A stretch of 64,000 nt of DNA from Breoghania sp. (GTDB taxonomy: Bacteria > Pseudomonadota > Alphaproteobacteria > Rhizobiales > Stappiaceae), in the NCBI RefSeq assembly GCF_963674635.1, contig NZ_OY771475.1:1488001-1552000 (forward strand), in the 5' to 3' direction. The position numbers were made by a program, and so were the translations under genes. This document shows, piece after piece, positions 9,959-19,294 of this stretch (position 1 is the stretch's first letter; each line of letters opens with the position of its first letter). The notes beneath the pieces were generated by a model. That model saw only the letters and a list, made by a program, of their open reading frames with translations, was not told where the DNA came from and made no database searches.

Positions 9959-11086
9959 CTAGTTGAAGGTGATGACCTGCCGGATGGCCTCTCCCGCCTC
10001 CAGACGGTCGAAGCCTTCATTGATCTCCTCAAGGCGGATCTTGTGGGTCAGAAGCCGATCCACTGGCAGCCGCCCCTGCGCATGAAGCGCCAGGAATTTC
10101 GGAATGTCCCGGCTTGGCACGCCAGAGCCCAGATAACTGCCCTTGAGCGTGCGTTCTTCGGCCGTCAGCAGCACGGCGGGGATTTCGAGCATCGCCTTGG
10201 GGTTCGGCAGGCCGGCCGTCACCGTCGCGCCGCCGCGCCGCGTCACGTCATAGGCGAAACGCAGGGCGTGAACGTTGCCGGTAAAATCCATTGCCGCATC
10301 GACGCCGCCCGAGGTCAGATCGCGCACTTCCTCCCGCGCACCCTCTTCCGCCGAATTGACGACATGGGTCGCCCCCAGCTCTTTTGCAATTGCGAGCTTT
10401 TCCGGCAGCCGATCGACAGCGATGATCTTTTCCGCGCCCGCCGCCCGCGCGGCCATAACGGCGGCAAGCCCAACACCGCCAAGCCCCACGACTGCCGTGC
10501 AGCAACCCGGCGTCACATCGCCTGTATTGAAGACGGCGCCCGCCCCGGTCAGCACCGCACAGCCCATGAGCGCCGCAATATCAAGGGGAATGTTCCTGTC
10601 GATCTTGACCAGAGAATTCTGCGAAATGGTGGCCCGCTCGGCATAACAGGCCACACCTGTCATGTGATAGACGGGCTTGCCGTCGCGGCTGAGACGGGTT
10701 CCCCCGCCGATCATCTCGCCCTTGCCGTTGGCCGCCGCCCCCGGCTCGCACAGTGCCGGACGTCCCGCGCGGCACGGCCCGCAATGGCCGCAACTCGGCA
10801 CAAAGACGGAAATCACGTGATCGCCCGGTTCGAAACGCGTCACGCCGGGGCCCACTTCCTCAATGACGCCAGCGCCCTCATGGCCCAGCACCATCGGGAT
10901 CTGCCGCGGACGATCGCCGTTGATCACCGAGAGGTCTGAATGGCAAAGTCCGGAGGCCTCCATGCGTACCAGAACCTCCCCCTCGCGCGGGCCTTCCAGA
11001 TCGATCTTGCCGATGGTCAGAGGCCTCGTCGACGCATAAGGACCGGGCCGCCCGATCTCCTCCAGAACCGCCGCCTTGATTTTCAT
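9959..11086 (-). CDS. Zinc-dependent alcohol dehydrogenase (MDR superfamily)
   Basis: At 375 residues this is a full-length medium-chain dehydrogenase. Catalytic-zinc ligands are visible in GLCHSD (Cys about 48) and GHEGAGVIEEVG. Four structural-zinc cysteines lie in SCGHCGPCRAGRPALC. The Rossmann nucleotide-binding motif GLGGVGLAA follows, then an acidic residue favouring NAD(H). It oxidises an alcohol or reduces an aldehyde; the exact substrate is not evident. The general layout is that of class III-like or aryl/long-chain alcohol dehydrogenases. It is probably monocistronic: the next gene on this strand, LysR, starts 197 bp away. Confidence 0.85.
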   Translation of the reverse strand: MKIKAAVLEEIGRPGPYASTRPLTIGKIDLEGPREGEVLVRMEASGLCHSDLSVINGDRPRQIPMVLGHEGAGVIEEVGPGVTRFEPGDHVISVFVPSCGHCGPCRAGRPALCEPGAAANGKGEMIGGGTRLSRDGKPVYHMTGVACYAERATISQNSLVKIDRNIPLDIAALMGCAVLTGAGAVFNTGDVTPGCCTAVVGLGGVGLAAVMAARAAGAEKIIAVDRLPEKLAIAKELGATHVVNSAEEGAREEVRDLTSGGVDAAMDFTGNVHALRFAYDVTRRGGATVTAGLPNPKAMLEIPAVLLTAEERTLKGSYLGSGVPSRDIPKFLALHAQGRLPVDRLLTHKIRLEEINEGFDRLEAGEAIRQVITFN

Positions 11087-11263
11087 GCAATTTCCTCCCC
11101 TCCCACGCGCCCTTCTCGCAAGGACGCGGGCATCGTTCCCACTGTCTCAAATCGAAGCTGTTTGCTCCCTTCCCTCAACGATAGACCAGAGAGACTGCAG
11201 ATGGCTTGCAGATTTTGCGGATCATCCCTGGTTACATCGTGGGCCTGATGCGCCCGAAAATGC

Positions 11264-11291
11264 AAAAGCCGCTGCGATTGCAGCGGCTTGG
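11264..11291 (-). terminator. Rho-independent terminator of the small lipoprotein gene
   Basis: A perfect 10-bp stem (11266-11275 with 11280-11289) has a 4-base loop. Read on the minus strand it is followed by a T run. It lies about 55 bp downstream of the lipoprotein gene. Confidence 0.8.
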
Positions 11292-11345
11292 GTATTTTCC
11301 CTGACAAGTCGATTCCATCAGGGGAGCCCCTTGATGCGCCGAAGG

Positions 11346-11633
11346 CTACATCTTTGCGACCCTCGCATCGTAGCAGGCGCGCATCGCGCCCTCCTGCCCT
11401 GCCGGATATGGCGTTTTGGGTTGAAAATCGTCAAAGGCCATTTTGCGCGGGCCGTCCGGACGTACCTTGAACCCGGTGACCGTGCCGCCGTTCTGCCTCA
11501 CACAATCTGTGTAGACGAAACCATATTTGCCGATATCCGGCCCACTGCTGGTGACGCACCCACCAAGAGACGCACCAGCAACGACCACGACCACAGCAGC
11601 AGCCAGACGACCGCCAGACTTCAAAACTCGCAT
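11346..11633 (-). CDS. Small putative lipoprotein
   Basis: This 95-residue protein starts with a basic n-region (MRVLKSGGR), a hydrophobic stretch of about 15 residues and a lipobox-like LGGC at residues 23-26, so the mature protein would be lipidated at Cys26. The remainder is short and polar with two further cysteines (YTDCVR and RACYDAR), which could form a disulfide in the periplasm. I do not recognise a family. It has its own terminator and is probably monocistronic. Confidence 0.7.
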   Translation of the reverse strand: MRVLKSGGRLAAAVVVVVAGASLGGCVTSSGPDIGKYGFVYTDCVRQNGGTVTGFKVRPDGPRKMAFDDFQPKTPYPAGQEGAMRACYDARVAKM

Positions 11634-11800
11634 TCTATCTCCTATCAGTATCCGCAGGATGCAACACGCAAGAATATAACGCCATAGGTGGCCGCTAAGC
11701 AGCGCAACGCGCCTGCGGCATTTTTGACATCCAGCACATAAGCAAACGCCCGGCCAATGATGAACCAGCCGGGCGTTCAGTTTGATTTGCGCAAATCTGC

Positions 11801-12592
11801 CTAATGGAGGATCTGGCTCAGGAACAGCTTGGTGCGTTCGTGCTGCGGGTTGGTGAAGAACGGCTCGGGCGCGTTCTGTTCCACGATCTGGCCCGCATCC
11901 ATGAAGATCACCCGGTTGGCGACCTGACGGGCAAAGCCCATTTCGTGGGTCACGCAGAGCATGGTCATACCTTCTTCTGCAAGACCCACCATCACGTCCA
12001 GCACTTCCTTGATCATTTCAGGATCCAGCGCGGAAGTCGGCTCATCGAAGAGCATGATGCGCGGGCTCATGCAGAGCGAGCGGGCAATCGCGACGCGCTG
12101 CTGCTGGCCGCCGGAAAGCTGGCCGGGATATTTCAGGGCCTGCTCCGGGATCTTCACCCGTTCCAGATAATGCATGGCGACCTCTTCCGCCTGCTTCTTT
12201 GGCATCTTGCGCACCCAGATCGGCGCAAGTGTGCAGTTTTCCAGAATGGTCAGATGCGGGAAGAGGTTGAAATGCTGGAACACCATGCCAACTTCCCGAC
12301 GGATCTCGTCGATCCGCTTCAGATCGTTGGTCAGCTCGATGCCGTCGACGATGATGTCGCCCTTCTGGTGTTCCTCAAGGCGGTTGATGCAGCGGATCAT
12401 GGTGGACTTGCCCGAACCGGAGGGTCCGCAGACCACGATACGCTCGCCGCGCATGACCTTCAGGTTGATGTCCTTCAGAACGTGGAAGTCGCCATACCAC
12501 TTGTTCATGCCGACAATCTCAATGGCGACATCCGTCTCGGACACCTCCATCTTCGGCTTCGCTTCGGCGCTTGCTGCTGCCGTATCACTCAT
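11801..12592 (-). CDS. aapP: General L-amino acid ABC transporter ATP-binding protein AapP
   Basis: This 263-residue ABC ATPase energises polar amino-acid uptake. Walker A is GPSGSGKST, the signature is LSGGQQQR, Walker B is IMLFDEP, the D-loop is SALDPE, and the H-loop is VTHEMGFA. The start at 12592 (MSDTAAAS) leaves a short N-terminal tail before the ABC domain; an upstream ATG at 12607 is less likely. It is last in the aapJQMP order, 67 bp after aapM, and works with the two permeases as a cytoplasmic subunit. Confidence 0.95.
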   Translation of the reverse strand: MSDTAAASAEAKPKMEVSETDVAIEIVGMNKWYGDFHVLKDINLKVMRGERIVVCGPSGSGKSTMIRCINRLEEHQKGDIIVDGIELTNDLKRIDEIRREVGMVFQHFNLFPHLTILENCTLAPIWVRKMPKKQAEEVAMHYLERVKIPEQALKYPGQLSGGQQQRVAIARSLCMSPRIMLFDEPTSALDPEMIKEVLDVMVGLAEEGMTMLCVTHEMGFARQVANRVIFMDAGQIVEQNAPEPFFTNPQHERTKLFLSQILH

Positions 12593-12659
12593 GTGTCTAG
12601 CCCTCAAAGATGTTGTCGGGCGCGCCGGAGACCGGCGCGCCTGTGGTTATCGCCAATGA

Positions 12660-13784
12660 CTACCGCTTGTGTCCGGTGTGCAGCCTGTTTTCCATGAAGA
12701 GTGAATAGCGCGACATGGAGAAACAGAAGATCCAGTAGATCGCGGCTGCAAAAAGATAACCCGTGTGGCTTTGCGACGGCGTCGCCCATGTGGGGTCTGT
12801 ATACGAGGACTGGATCTGTCCGAGCAAGTCAAACAAGCCGATGATCAGAACAAGGGTCGTGTCCTTGAACAGGCCAATGAAGGTATTCACGATGCCTGGA
12901 ATAACAAGCTTCAGAGCCTGCGGCATGATGATGAGCCACATCATCGGCCAATAACGAAGACCCAGCGCCATGGCACCTTCATATTGCCCTTTCGGGATCG
13001 CCTGAAGACCGCCGCGCACCACTTCGGCCATATAGGCGGACGCAAAGAGCGCGACACCGATCAGCGCCCTCAGGAGCTTGTCGAATGTCGTGCCCTCAGG
13101 CAGGAACAACGGCAGCACCACCGAGGACATGAAAAGCACGGTGATGAGCGGTACGCCGCGCCAGAACTCGATGAAGATGATCGATACCAACCGCACCACT
13201 GGCATGTTGGAACGCCGCCCCAGCGCGAACATGATACCGAGCGGCAAGGAAGCCGCGATACCCGTCACCGCGATGACCAGCGTGACCAGCAGACCGCCCC
13301 AGTAGGACGTCTCCACGATCTTCATGCCCAACCCGCCGGTCAGCAGATAATAGGCAGCGATCGGAAATACGACCAGCATATAGGCCAGATTGATCCGCTT
13401 GAATGGCGCAGAAGGGATCAACAAGGGGACCAGCCCGATGGCGAACCCGGCAAAGACGAGATCCACCCGCCAGCGCTCTTCGACCGGGAACCGGCCATAG
13501 ATGAACTGCGGGAAGTAGTCCTTGATATAGGGCCAGCAGGCACCGTGCGAGGCCAGGCAGGCCTCGCGGTTTTCACCCGTCCACACCGCATCCACAAAAG
13601 CAAATTTGATCAGGGGTTCCAGCAGGCTCCCCAGGATCAGGATCCCGAACAGGGTCAGGACGGTGTTCCCCAGCGAGGAGAAAAGGTTCGCGCGAAGCCA
13701 GCCGAGCAACCCACCGGTCGCGACCGGTGGCGGGAGGACGGGCGCCATTTCCTGGCGAACGAAACGAAAGTCTGTTGCAGCCAT
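12660..13784 (-). CDS. aapM: General L-amino acid ABC transporter permease AapM
   Basis: This 374-residue inner-membrane permease has several hydrophobic segments and the HisMQ-type EAA loop region (MALGLRYWPMMWLIIMPQALK) near residue 280. The extended N-terminal half, with an additional periplasmic part, is characteristic of AapM/BztC rather than short HisM-type permeases. It lies 9 bp downstream of aapQ, so the two are co-transcribed and likely form the heterodimeric channel. Confidence 0.94.
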   Translation of the reverse strand: MAATDFRFVRQEMAPVLPPPVATGGLLGWLRANLFSSLGNTVLTLFGILILGSLLEPLIKFAFVDAVWTGENREACLASHGACWPYIKDYFPQFIYGRFPVEERWRVDLVFAGFAIGLVPLLIPSAPFKRINLAYMLVVFPIAAYYLLTGGLGMKIVETSYWGGLLVTLVIAVTGIAASLPLGIMFALGRRSNMPVVRLVSIIFIEFWRGVPLITVLFMSSVVLPLFLPEGTTFDKLLRALIGVALFASAYMAEVVRGGLQAIPKGQYEGAMALGLRYWPMMWLIIMPQALKLVIPGIVNTFIGLFKDTTLVLIIGLFDLLGQIQSSYTDPTWATPSQSHTGYLFAAAIYWIFCFSMSRYSLFMENRLHTGHKR

Positions 13785-13793
13785 GTCCGTTCC

Positions 13794-14984
13794 CTACCGC
13801 TCCACCAGCGCCATGCGCTGATTGTACCAGTTCATGAATGCCGACGTGGCGAGGCTCAGCGACAGGTAGATGAGCATCCAGATGCCGATGATCTCGATGG
13901 CCTGACCGGTCTGGTTGAGCACCGTTCCGCCCACGGAGACGAGGTCCGGATAGGCTATGGCGACGGCCAGAGACGAATTCTTGGTCAGGTTGAGATACTG
14001 GCTCGTCAGCGGTGGAATGATCACGCGCATGGCCTGCGGAATGACCACAAGACGAAGCGTCGGACCGGGCCGCAAGCCAAGCGCGCCTGCGGCCTCGGTC
14101 TGACCGTGACTGACCGCAAGAATGCCCGCGCGGACGATTTCGGCGATGAAGGCCGCAGTGTAGATCGCCAGAGCCAGCGTCAGGGCCACGAATTCAGGCG
14201 TCAGCTGCAGGCCGCCCCTGAAATTGAAGCCCTTGAGTTCCGGAAATTCCACACCGATGGGACGCCCCATGACCAGATAGCTGATCAATGGCAGGCCGAT
14301 GATAAGGCCGAGCGCGGTCAGGCCGGAGCGAAAGGGCTGACCTGTCGCCATCTGCCGCCGGGTCGCCCATATCTTGACGCCGATCGAGGCGACGGTCGCC
14401 ACGATCACGGCGATGCCGATGAGGGCCGAACCATCCTGGAACAGGAGCTTCGGCCCATAGATGCCGCGGTTGTTTACAAAGATCGCATCCAGAAAGGTGA
14501 GGCTGTTGCGCGGATTTGGAACCGCGCGCAACACCGCGAAGTACCAGAAGAAGATCTGGAGAAGCAGCGGAATGTTCCGGATGGCCTCGATATAGACGTA
14601 GGCGAGCTTGGAGATGATCCAGTTGCTCGACAGCCGCGCTACCCCCACGACGAAGCCGATAATGGTGGCAAAGAGCACGCCAATGAAGGCGACCAGCACG
14701 GTGTTGAGAAACCCGACCAGCAAGGCGCGCCCGTAATCGGAGGTCTCCGAATACTCCACCATCGTCTGGATGATGCCGAAGCCCGCGGTATTGTCGAGAA
14801 AACCGAAACCGGATGCGATGTTCTGCCGTTCGAGATTGACAGCCGTGTTGTGAATGATCTGCCAGCCGAAAAAGATGATCAGCCCCACAACCACCAACTG
14901 GTAGAATGTGCTGCGCACCACCGGATTGTTTATGAACGACGCGCCGGACGGTTTTCCCGTCGGAACTTGGTCCTGAATAGCCAT
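13794..14984 (-). CDS. aapQ: General L-amino acid ABC transporter permease AapQ
   Basis: This 396-residue permease starts at 14984, where GAGGA precedes the ATG at good spacing; an ATG at 15050 is in frame but lacks this. Transmembrane segments begin at about residue 25, a long loop follows, and the conserved cytoplasmic EAA region (GALGLRPGPTLRLVVIPQAM) lies towards the C-terminus. It pairs with AapM. A 593-bp spacer separates it from aapJ, far longer than the other gaps in the operon. Confidence 0.94.
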   Translation of the reverse strand: MAIQDQVPTGKPSGASFINNPVVRSTFYQLVVVGLIIFFGWQIIHNTAVNLERQNIASGFGFLDNTAGFGIIQTMVEYSETSDYGRALLVGFLNTVLVAFIGVLFATIIGFVVGVARLSSNWIISKLAYVYIEAIRNIPLLLQIFFWYFAVLRAVPNPRNSLTFLDAIFVNNRGIYGPKLLFQDGSALIGIAVIVATVASIGVKIWATRRQMATGQPFRSGLTALGLIIGLPLISYLVMGRPIGVEFPELKGFNFRGGLQLTPEFVALTLALAIYTAAFIAEIVRAGILAVSHGQTEAAGALGLRPGPTLRLVVIPQAMRVIIPPLTSQYLNLTKNSSLAVAIAYPDLVSVGGTVLNQTGQAIEIIGIWMLIYLSLSLATSAFMNWYNQRMALVER

Positions 14985-15577
14985 TGTCCTCGCCCATTCC
15001 CTGCGACAGCGCGCGTGTTCGCTTGCCTTGTGGCGCACGACGTCCTGCAAGCACGCTGCCGGGCGTTAAGCAATCGGTCCTGTCGGCATTTCGAACAGAC
15101 ATTGTCTGCCGCAGAATCAATGCGGCGACCGCGTCCTTCGGGAAAAGGTCTTCACAGGCGCAAAACTGCCACCGGGGAAACGAGACCCGCATCGCGACCC
15201 GAGACGAAGGCCCGCGCGCGCGGTGTTCCAAAAGCGTGCGGCCCTTGAACAATCTCGAACAAGCCACAACGCATCACGTCCGGCGTTGACCCGAATATAA
15301 AGCGCTCAACAACCGGAACCATTGGTCTCAAGCATCACGGAGCCCGGCCCGTAACGGACCCACTATCCGTCATTCCCCCATTTCCGTTTTTCCCGGTCCG
15401 GCAGGACCGGAACAAGAGATCCGGAAAGATCGCCACCCTCAATTCCTGCGGCAACCCGGCAACAAGCCCCGTCTGGCCGGAGAACCGGCCCCTTTTCCTC
15501 ACATCCATCAGCCGAAAGAGCAGAACCGGATGCGGCACGTCCGGCTGACCAAAGATCAGCCGGACGCAACGGGTGTC
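14985..15577. other. Long spacer between aapJ and aapQ
   Basis: No convincing gene is present in these 593 bases. Two inverted repeats are visible: an 11-bp stem immediately after aapJ (15538-15566) and a 7-bp stem with a 4-base loop at 15393-15410. Such structures could let aapJ mRNA accumulate above the downstream genes, a common arrangement for binding proteins. A second promoter for aapQMP is possible but not identifiable by eye. Confidence 0.5.
15538..15566 (-). terminator. Hairpin just downstream of aapJ (attenuator or mRNA stabiliser)
   Basis: An 11-bp perfect stem (15538-15548 with 15556-15566) has a 7-base loop and begins 12 bp after the aapJ stop. There is no T run on the minus strand, so it is more likely a partial terminator or a 3'-end stabilising structure than a strong terminator. 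Confidence 0.55.
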
Positions 15578-16594
15578 TTAGCGAACCGGCGGGGCGTACA
15601 TGATGCCGCCCTTCGACCACAGCGCGTTCAGGCCGCGCGAGATGCCGAGCGGGGTGTCCGGACCGACATTGGCTTCAAAGGATTCACCGTAGTTGCCCAC
15701 GGCGGCAATGATCTTCACGGCCCAATCCTTGTCGAGACCAATGGCCTCACCATAGGCGCCTTCGGTGCCGAGGAGACGCTTGATGGCCGGGTTGTCGGAC
15801 CCCTTCATTTCTTCGACATTGGCCTTGGTCACGCCGAGTTCTTCAGCATTGACCATCGCAAACAGGGTCCACTTGACGAGATTGAACCACTCGTCGTCGC
15901 CCTGACGCACGACCGGACCAAGGGGCTCCTTTGAGACGATCTCCGGCAGCACCATGTGTTCGTCCGGGTTGGTCAGCTTCAGGCGCTGAGCGTAAAGGCC
16001 AGAGGCGTCGGTGGTGTAGACGTCGCAACGGCCTGCATCATAGGCCTGCACCACTTCATCGGCTTTTTCAAAGGCAACGATCTCATAGGGCATGTTGTTG
16101 GCGCGGAAATAATCCGCGACATTCAGTTCCGTGGTGGTGCCGGTGTTGGTGCACACGGAAGCGCCGGACAGTTCCAGAGCGGAAGAAACGCCGAGGGACT
16201 TGCGCACCATGAAGCCCTGGCCATCATAATAATTCACACCCGCGAAATTCAGGCCGAGCGTGGTGTCACGGGTCATGGTCCAGGTCGTGTTGCGCGACAG
16301 GACGTCGATCTCACCGGACTGCAGCGCAGTGAAGCGCTCCTTGGCGGACAACGGCGTGAACTTGACGGCGGTGGCATCACCAAAGATCGCGGCGGCCATG
16401 GCCTTGCACAAATCCACATCAAGACCGGTCCAGTTGCCGCTGGAATCGGGAGACGAGAAGCCCGGGAGCCCCTGGCTCACACCGCACTGTACGAACCCCT
16501 TGGCCTTGACGTCTTCAAGGGTCGTGGCCTGTGCGGCGGAAACCGCAAGACCGAGTGCAGCCCCCACTGCGAGCGGCAAGATTTTCATGTTCAT
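15578..16594 (-). CDS. aapJ: General L-amino acid ABC transporter substrate-binding protein AapJ
   Basis: This 338-residue periplasmic binding protein has a Sec signal peptide (cleavage probably after VSAAQA, about residue 23) and a family-3 solute-binding fold: CGVSQGLPGFS, GLDVDLCKAMAAA, and the ligand-contacting LSRNTTWTMTRD and DVYTTDASGL segments. It captures polar amino acids and delivers them to AapQM-P. The divergent neighbour is metC, a pairing known in rhizobia. Confidence 0.95.
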   Translation of the reverse strand: MNMKILPLAVGAALGLAVSAAQATTLEDVKAKGFVQCGVSQGLPGFSSPDSSGNWTGLDVDLCKAMAAAIFGDATAVKFTPLSAKERFTALQSGEIDVLSRNTTWTMTRDTTLGLNFAGVNYYDGQGFMVRKSLGVSSALELSGASVCTNTGTTTELNVADYFRANNMPYEIVAFEKADEVVQAYDAGRCDVYTTDASGLYAQRLKLTNPDEHMVLPEIVSKEPLGPVVRQGDDEWFNLVKWTLFAMVNAEELGVTKANVEEMKGSDNPAIKRLLGTEGAYGEAIGLDKDWAVKIIAAVGNYGESFEANVGPDTPLGISRGLNALWSKGGIMYAPPVR

Positions 16595-16872
16595 GGATTA
16601 AAGCCTTTTCTGTTGCCCGGTTGATGCTTTAGCCTATTGGAGGTGAACCAGTGTAAATCCTTATCTTGTTATTGAGATTGACACTTCGACCATCCCCGCA
16701 CGGATACCCCCGCATGAATTATCAAGGTCACTAGGCGCGGAATAGCGCGATCACCCCAGACACTTATTCGAAGCCATTTAGAAAGTTCGGTCAAGAGCCC
16801 CATCCAACTTGACCATTTTCATGATGCCTTCTGCCTACCCGAACGACACTTGCAAACGCACAGAACACGAAC

Positions 16873-18057
16873 ATGATCAAGAAACAGACAAACACCTCCC
16901 ATCGCCCCGACACTGTCCTCACCCATGCGGGCCTGCACCCGCGGGACTATCATGGCTTCGTGAACCCGCCGGTGGTCCACGCCTCCACGGTTCTCTATCC
17001 CGACATGGACACGATGAAGTCGCGCGGGCAGCGTTATTCCTATGGCCGGCATGGAACGCCCACGGTGGAGGCTCTTGAGGAAGCCTTGACCGAGCTTGAG
17101 GGGGCCGCGGGCACACGCCTTGCCCCGTCGGGCCTGGCAGCCATCGCGCTGGCGTTGCAGTCCTGCCTTTCCAAGGGCGATCACCTGCTCGTATCGGACT
17201 CTGTTTACGGCCCCAACCGCAATTTCTGTGAGCGGGTTCTGCCGCGCTGGGGTGTCGAAGTCAGCTACTATGCCCCGCTTGATCTCGATGCGCTGAAGGC
17301 CGCATTCAAGCCGAACACACGCGCCGTGTTCACCGAAGCACCGGGCACGGCGACCTTCGAGATGCAGGACATTCCCGCCATCTGCAAAATCGCACGTGCG
17401 CATGACGCGCTCGTACTCATGGACAACACATGGGCCACCCCGCTCTATTTCAAGCCCATCGAACACGGCGTCGATCTGTCGATCCAGGCAGGCACGAAGT
17501 ATATTGTCGGCCACTCCGATGCGATGCTGGGCACCATTTCGGCCAGCGAACGCGCGTTTGAGGATTTGGCGCGGATGTATTCCGACACGGGCACCTGTGT
17601 CGGACCTGACGACGTTTATCTCGCGCTGCGCGGCCTGCGCACCATGGGGGTTCGGCTGGAACGGCACGAGAAGAATGCGCTGGAGGTGGCCGGCTGGCTC
17701 CGCGAGCGCGCCGATGTTACCAGCGTTCTCTATCCCGCGCTTCCCGGCGCACCGGGCCATGATGTGTGGAAGCGCGATTTCACCGGCGCTTGCGGCTTGT
17801 TCGCCTTTGAGCTGGAACAGGCCGATGACGAGGCTGCCAAGGCGTTCTTCAACGCGCTGGAACTGTTCGGGCTGGGCTATTCATGGGGCGGCTTTGAGAG
17901 CCTCGCCACTTGGCCCGATCCGAAGGAGGCGCGCTCGGCGACCGCCTGGGAAGGTCACGGTCCGCTCGTGCGTGTGCATATCGGCCTGGAAGACCCGGCC
18001 GACCAGATCGCAGATCTGGAACGCGGGTTCGCCGCCTTCCACGCGGCCAAGGGCTGA
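16873..18057 (+). CDS. metC: Cystathionine beta-lyase
   Basis: This 394-residue enzyme is a PLP-dependent Cys/Met-metabolism lyase that cleaves cystathionine to homocysteine. Visible motifs are YGRHGTPT near the N-terminus, the PLP-stacking Tyr region SVYGPN, the cofactor Asp in LMDNTWATP, and the Schiff-base lysine in AGTKYIVGHSD (about residue 213). The C-terminal GLGYSWGGFESL matches the MetC subgroup. The start at 16873 gives the canonical length. It is divergent from aapJ across 278 bp and shares a bidirectional terminator with the IalB-like gene. Confidence 0.94.
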   Translation: MIKKQTNTSHRPDTVLTHAGLHPRDYHGFVNPPVVHASTVLYPDMDTMKSRGQRYSYGRHGTPTVEALEEALTELEGAAGTRLAPSGLAAIALALQSCLSKGDHLLVSDSVYGPNRNFCERVLPRWGVEVSYYAPLDLDALKAAFKPNTRAVFTEAPGTATFEMQDIPAICKIARAHDALVLMDNTWATPLYFKPIEHGVDLSIQAGTKYIVGHSDAMLGTISASERAFEDLARMYSDTGTCVGPDDVYLALRGLRTMGVRLERHEKNALEVAGWLRERADVTSVLYPALPGAPGHDVWKRDFTGACGLFAFELEQADDEAAKAFFNALELFGLGYSWGGFESLATWPDPKEARSATAWEGHGPLVRVHIGLEDPADQIADLERGFAAFHAAKG

Positions 18058-18155
18058 ACCGCGGACAAACGGGGAGGCGCGCCGCCTGCGCCTCTTCCCT
18101 CTTCCCTCTTCCCTCTTCACTGGTTCGGCAGCCCCACCGCCTCGCAGGACAAATG

Positions 18156-18190
18156 AAAACGGCGGCGACCTGTCAGGTCGCCGCCGTTTT
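18156..18190. terminator. Bidirectional terminator between metC and the ialB-like gene
   Basis: A GC-rich 10-bp stem (18161-18170 with 18176-18185) has a 5-base loop, is flanked by AAAAC on the left and GTTTT on the right, and forms a longer stem with those flanks. It lies between two convergent genes and can act on both. Confidence 0.9.
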
Positions 18191-18219
18191 TCGTTCTCAT
18201 CGAGGAAAGGCCGTCGCCA

Positions 18220-18864
18220 TTACTGGGCGCCGGTGGCTTCCTTCTGCTTCTCGATCAGCTTGTTGCGGGCCTCTTCGGCGCGCTTCTGAAGCTCGCTCTG
18301 CAGCTTCTCCTGCTTCGCCTGCAGGTCCTGCGGGCTCAGACCAGCACTTTCGAAGATCTTCGTGAAGCCGATCAGGGTCAGCTCCAGCTGCACGGGCTTG
18401 TTCTGCTGGTTCAAGGTGGTGAGAACCAGGTTGTTGCCCTTCTTCAGCGCGGCGATGAACGCGTCGTCGATCAGGAACTCGCCAACGCAGCCGTTGGAGA
18501 AGCAGATGTTGTACTTGCCGGCCTTCTGCTGGCCGCCGTCGACCTGCACGCGCAGACCCGGCTGGATCAGCATTCCCGGCGGCACGATGACCGCCATGGA
18601 CTTGCGATCCTCACCCTCGACCTCGCGAATGGCGACCTGAGCCAGAAGCTGGCCGGTATCGGTCGACTTGTTCTGCAGGGTCATGCAGATCTTTTTCTGG
18701 CTCTTGGGGTCCGTGTTGCAAACCTTGGTCCACGCGGACTCGTCCGACGGCTGGGCCGTTGCACCTTCGGTCTGCGCAGAGGCTATGCTGGTTAAGCCGA
18801 CCAGGGCCAGCGCAGCAAACGCCCCCTGCATTGCGGCGCGAACTCCGGAATACCTATTGGCCAT
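18220..18864 (-). CDS. Invasion-associated locus B (IalB)-family periplasmic protein
   Basis: This 214-residue protein begins at 18864 (MANRYSG) with a signal peptide ending near IASAQ, then the IalB core: WTKVCNTDPKSQKKICMT, GMLIQPGLRVQVD, and CFSNGCVGEFLIDD with paired cysteines. The C-terminus is a charged helical tail rich in Lys, Glu and Gln, likely a coiled coil. IalB is linked to erythrocyte invasion in Bartonella, but homologues are common in free-living Hyphomicrobiales, so an envelope role is the safer reading. Confidence 0.85.
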   Translation of the reverse strand: MANRYSGVRAAMQGAFAALALVGLTSIASAQTEGATAQPSDESAWTKVCNTDPKSQKKICMTLQNKSTDTGQLLAQVAIREVEGEDRKSMAVIVPPGMLIQPGLRVQVDGGQQKAGKYNICFSNGCVGEFLIDDAFIAALKKGNNLVLTTLNQQNKPVQLELTLIGFTKIFESAGLSPQDLQAKQEKLQSELQKRAEEARNKLIEKQKEATGAQ

Positions 18865-19294
18865 ACGAAATTGTCCTTGCTTCCCTAGTTTCTCGGTGGA
18901 CGGCCCCAAACCATGGGCCCCGCCTCAAGAGACCGCCCCCGATAGTCAAGCCTTCCTTCGCCGCCAATTGCGGCAAGACGGTGACTGACCGTTCCGGGCC
19001 GCGCATGAATAGCGGTTCAATTTGTCAAATACCAGTCATTCCGACTACTACGAAGGACCGGGCAGCTCCCTTGTGTGATAGGATGCAGCTCAGAATCAAC
19101 GCTTTTTTTCGAATATCGCCGGACACTTGCCGGATCTCACCGAAATGGTCGAAGTTCAGGCAGGCGGACGGGCGTCAGACATGACGGCTGCGCAGTTTAT
19201 GGTAAATGCTTTCGTGTTCAAGGTGCTGCGCCTGTGTGCCAACCTTGCGCCGGAGGGCGGCAGTGTCCTCCTGAACGGTCGGGGAATCGGGCAC
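18865..19294. other. Divergent intergenic region ialB-like / solute-binding protein
   Basis: The 430 bases carry promoters for the two divergent genes. The frame of the downstream solute-binding protein stays open upstream to 19127, but this part lacks family resemblance and a ribosome-binding site. No separate gene or RNA is supported. Confidence 0.4.

Noticed and set aside
12765..15248. An 827-residue plus-strand open frame across aapM and aapQ
   Set aside because: It lies opposite two clear permease genes, ignores the gene boundary between them and has the His/Arg/Asp-rich composition of an antisense frame.
16600..16872. Possible SAM-type riboswitch upstream of metC
   Set aside because: I looked for SAM-II-like conserved blocks and saw none; the leader has no convincing stem plus conserved core.
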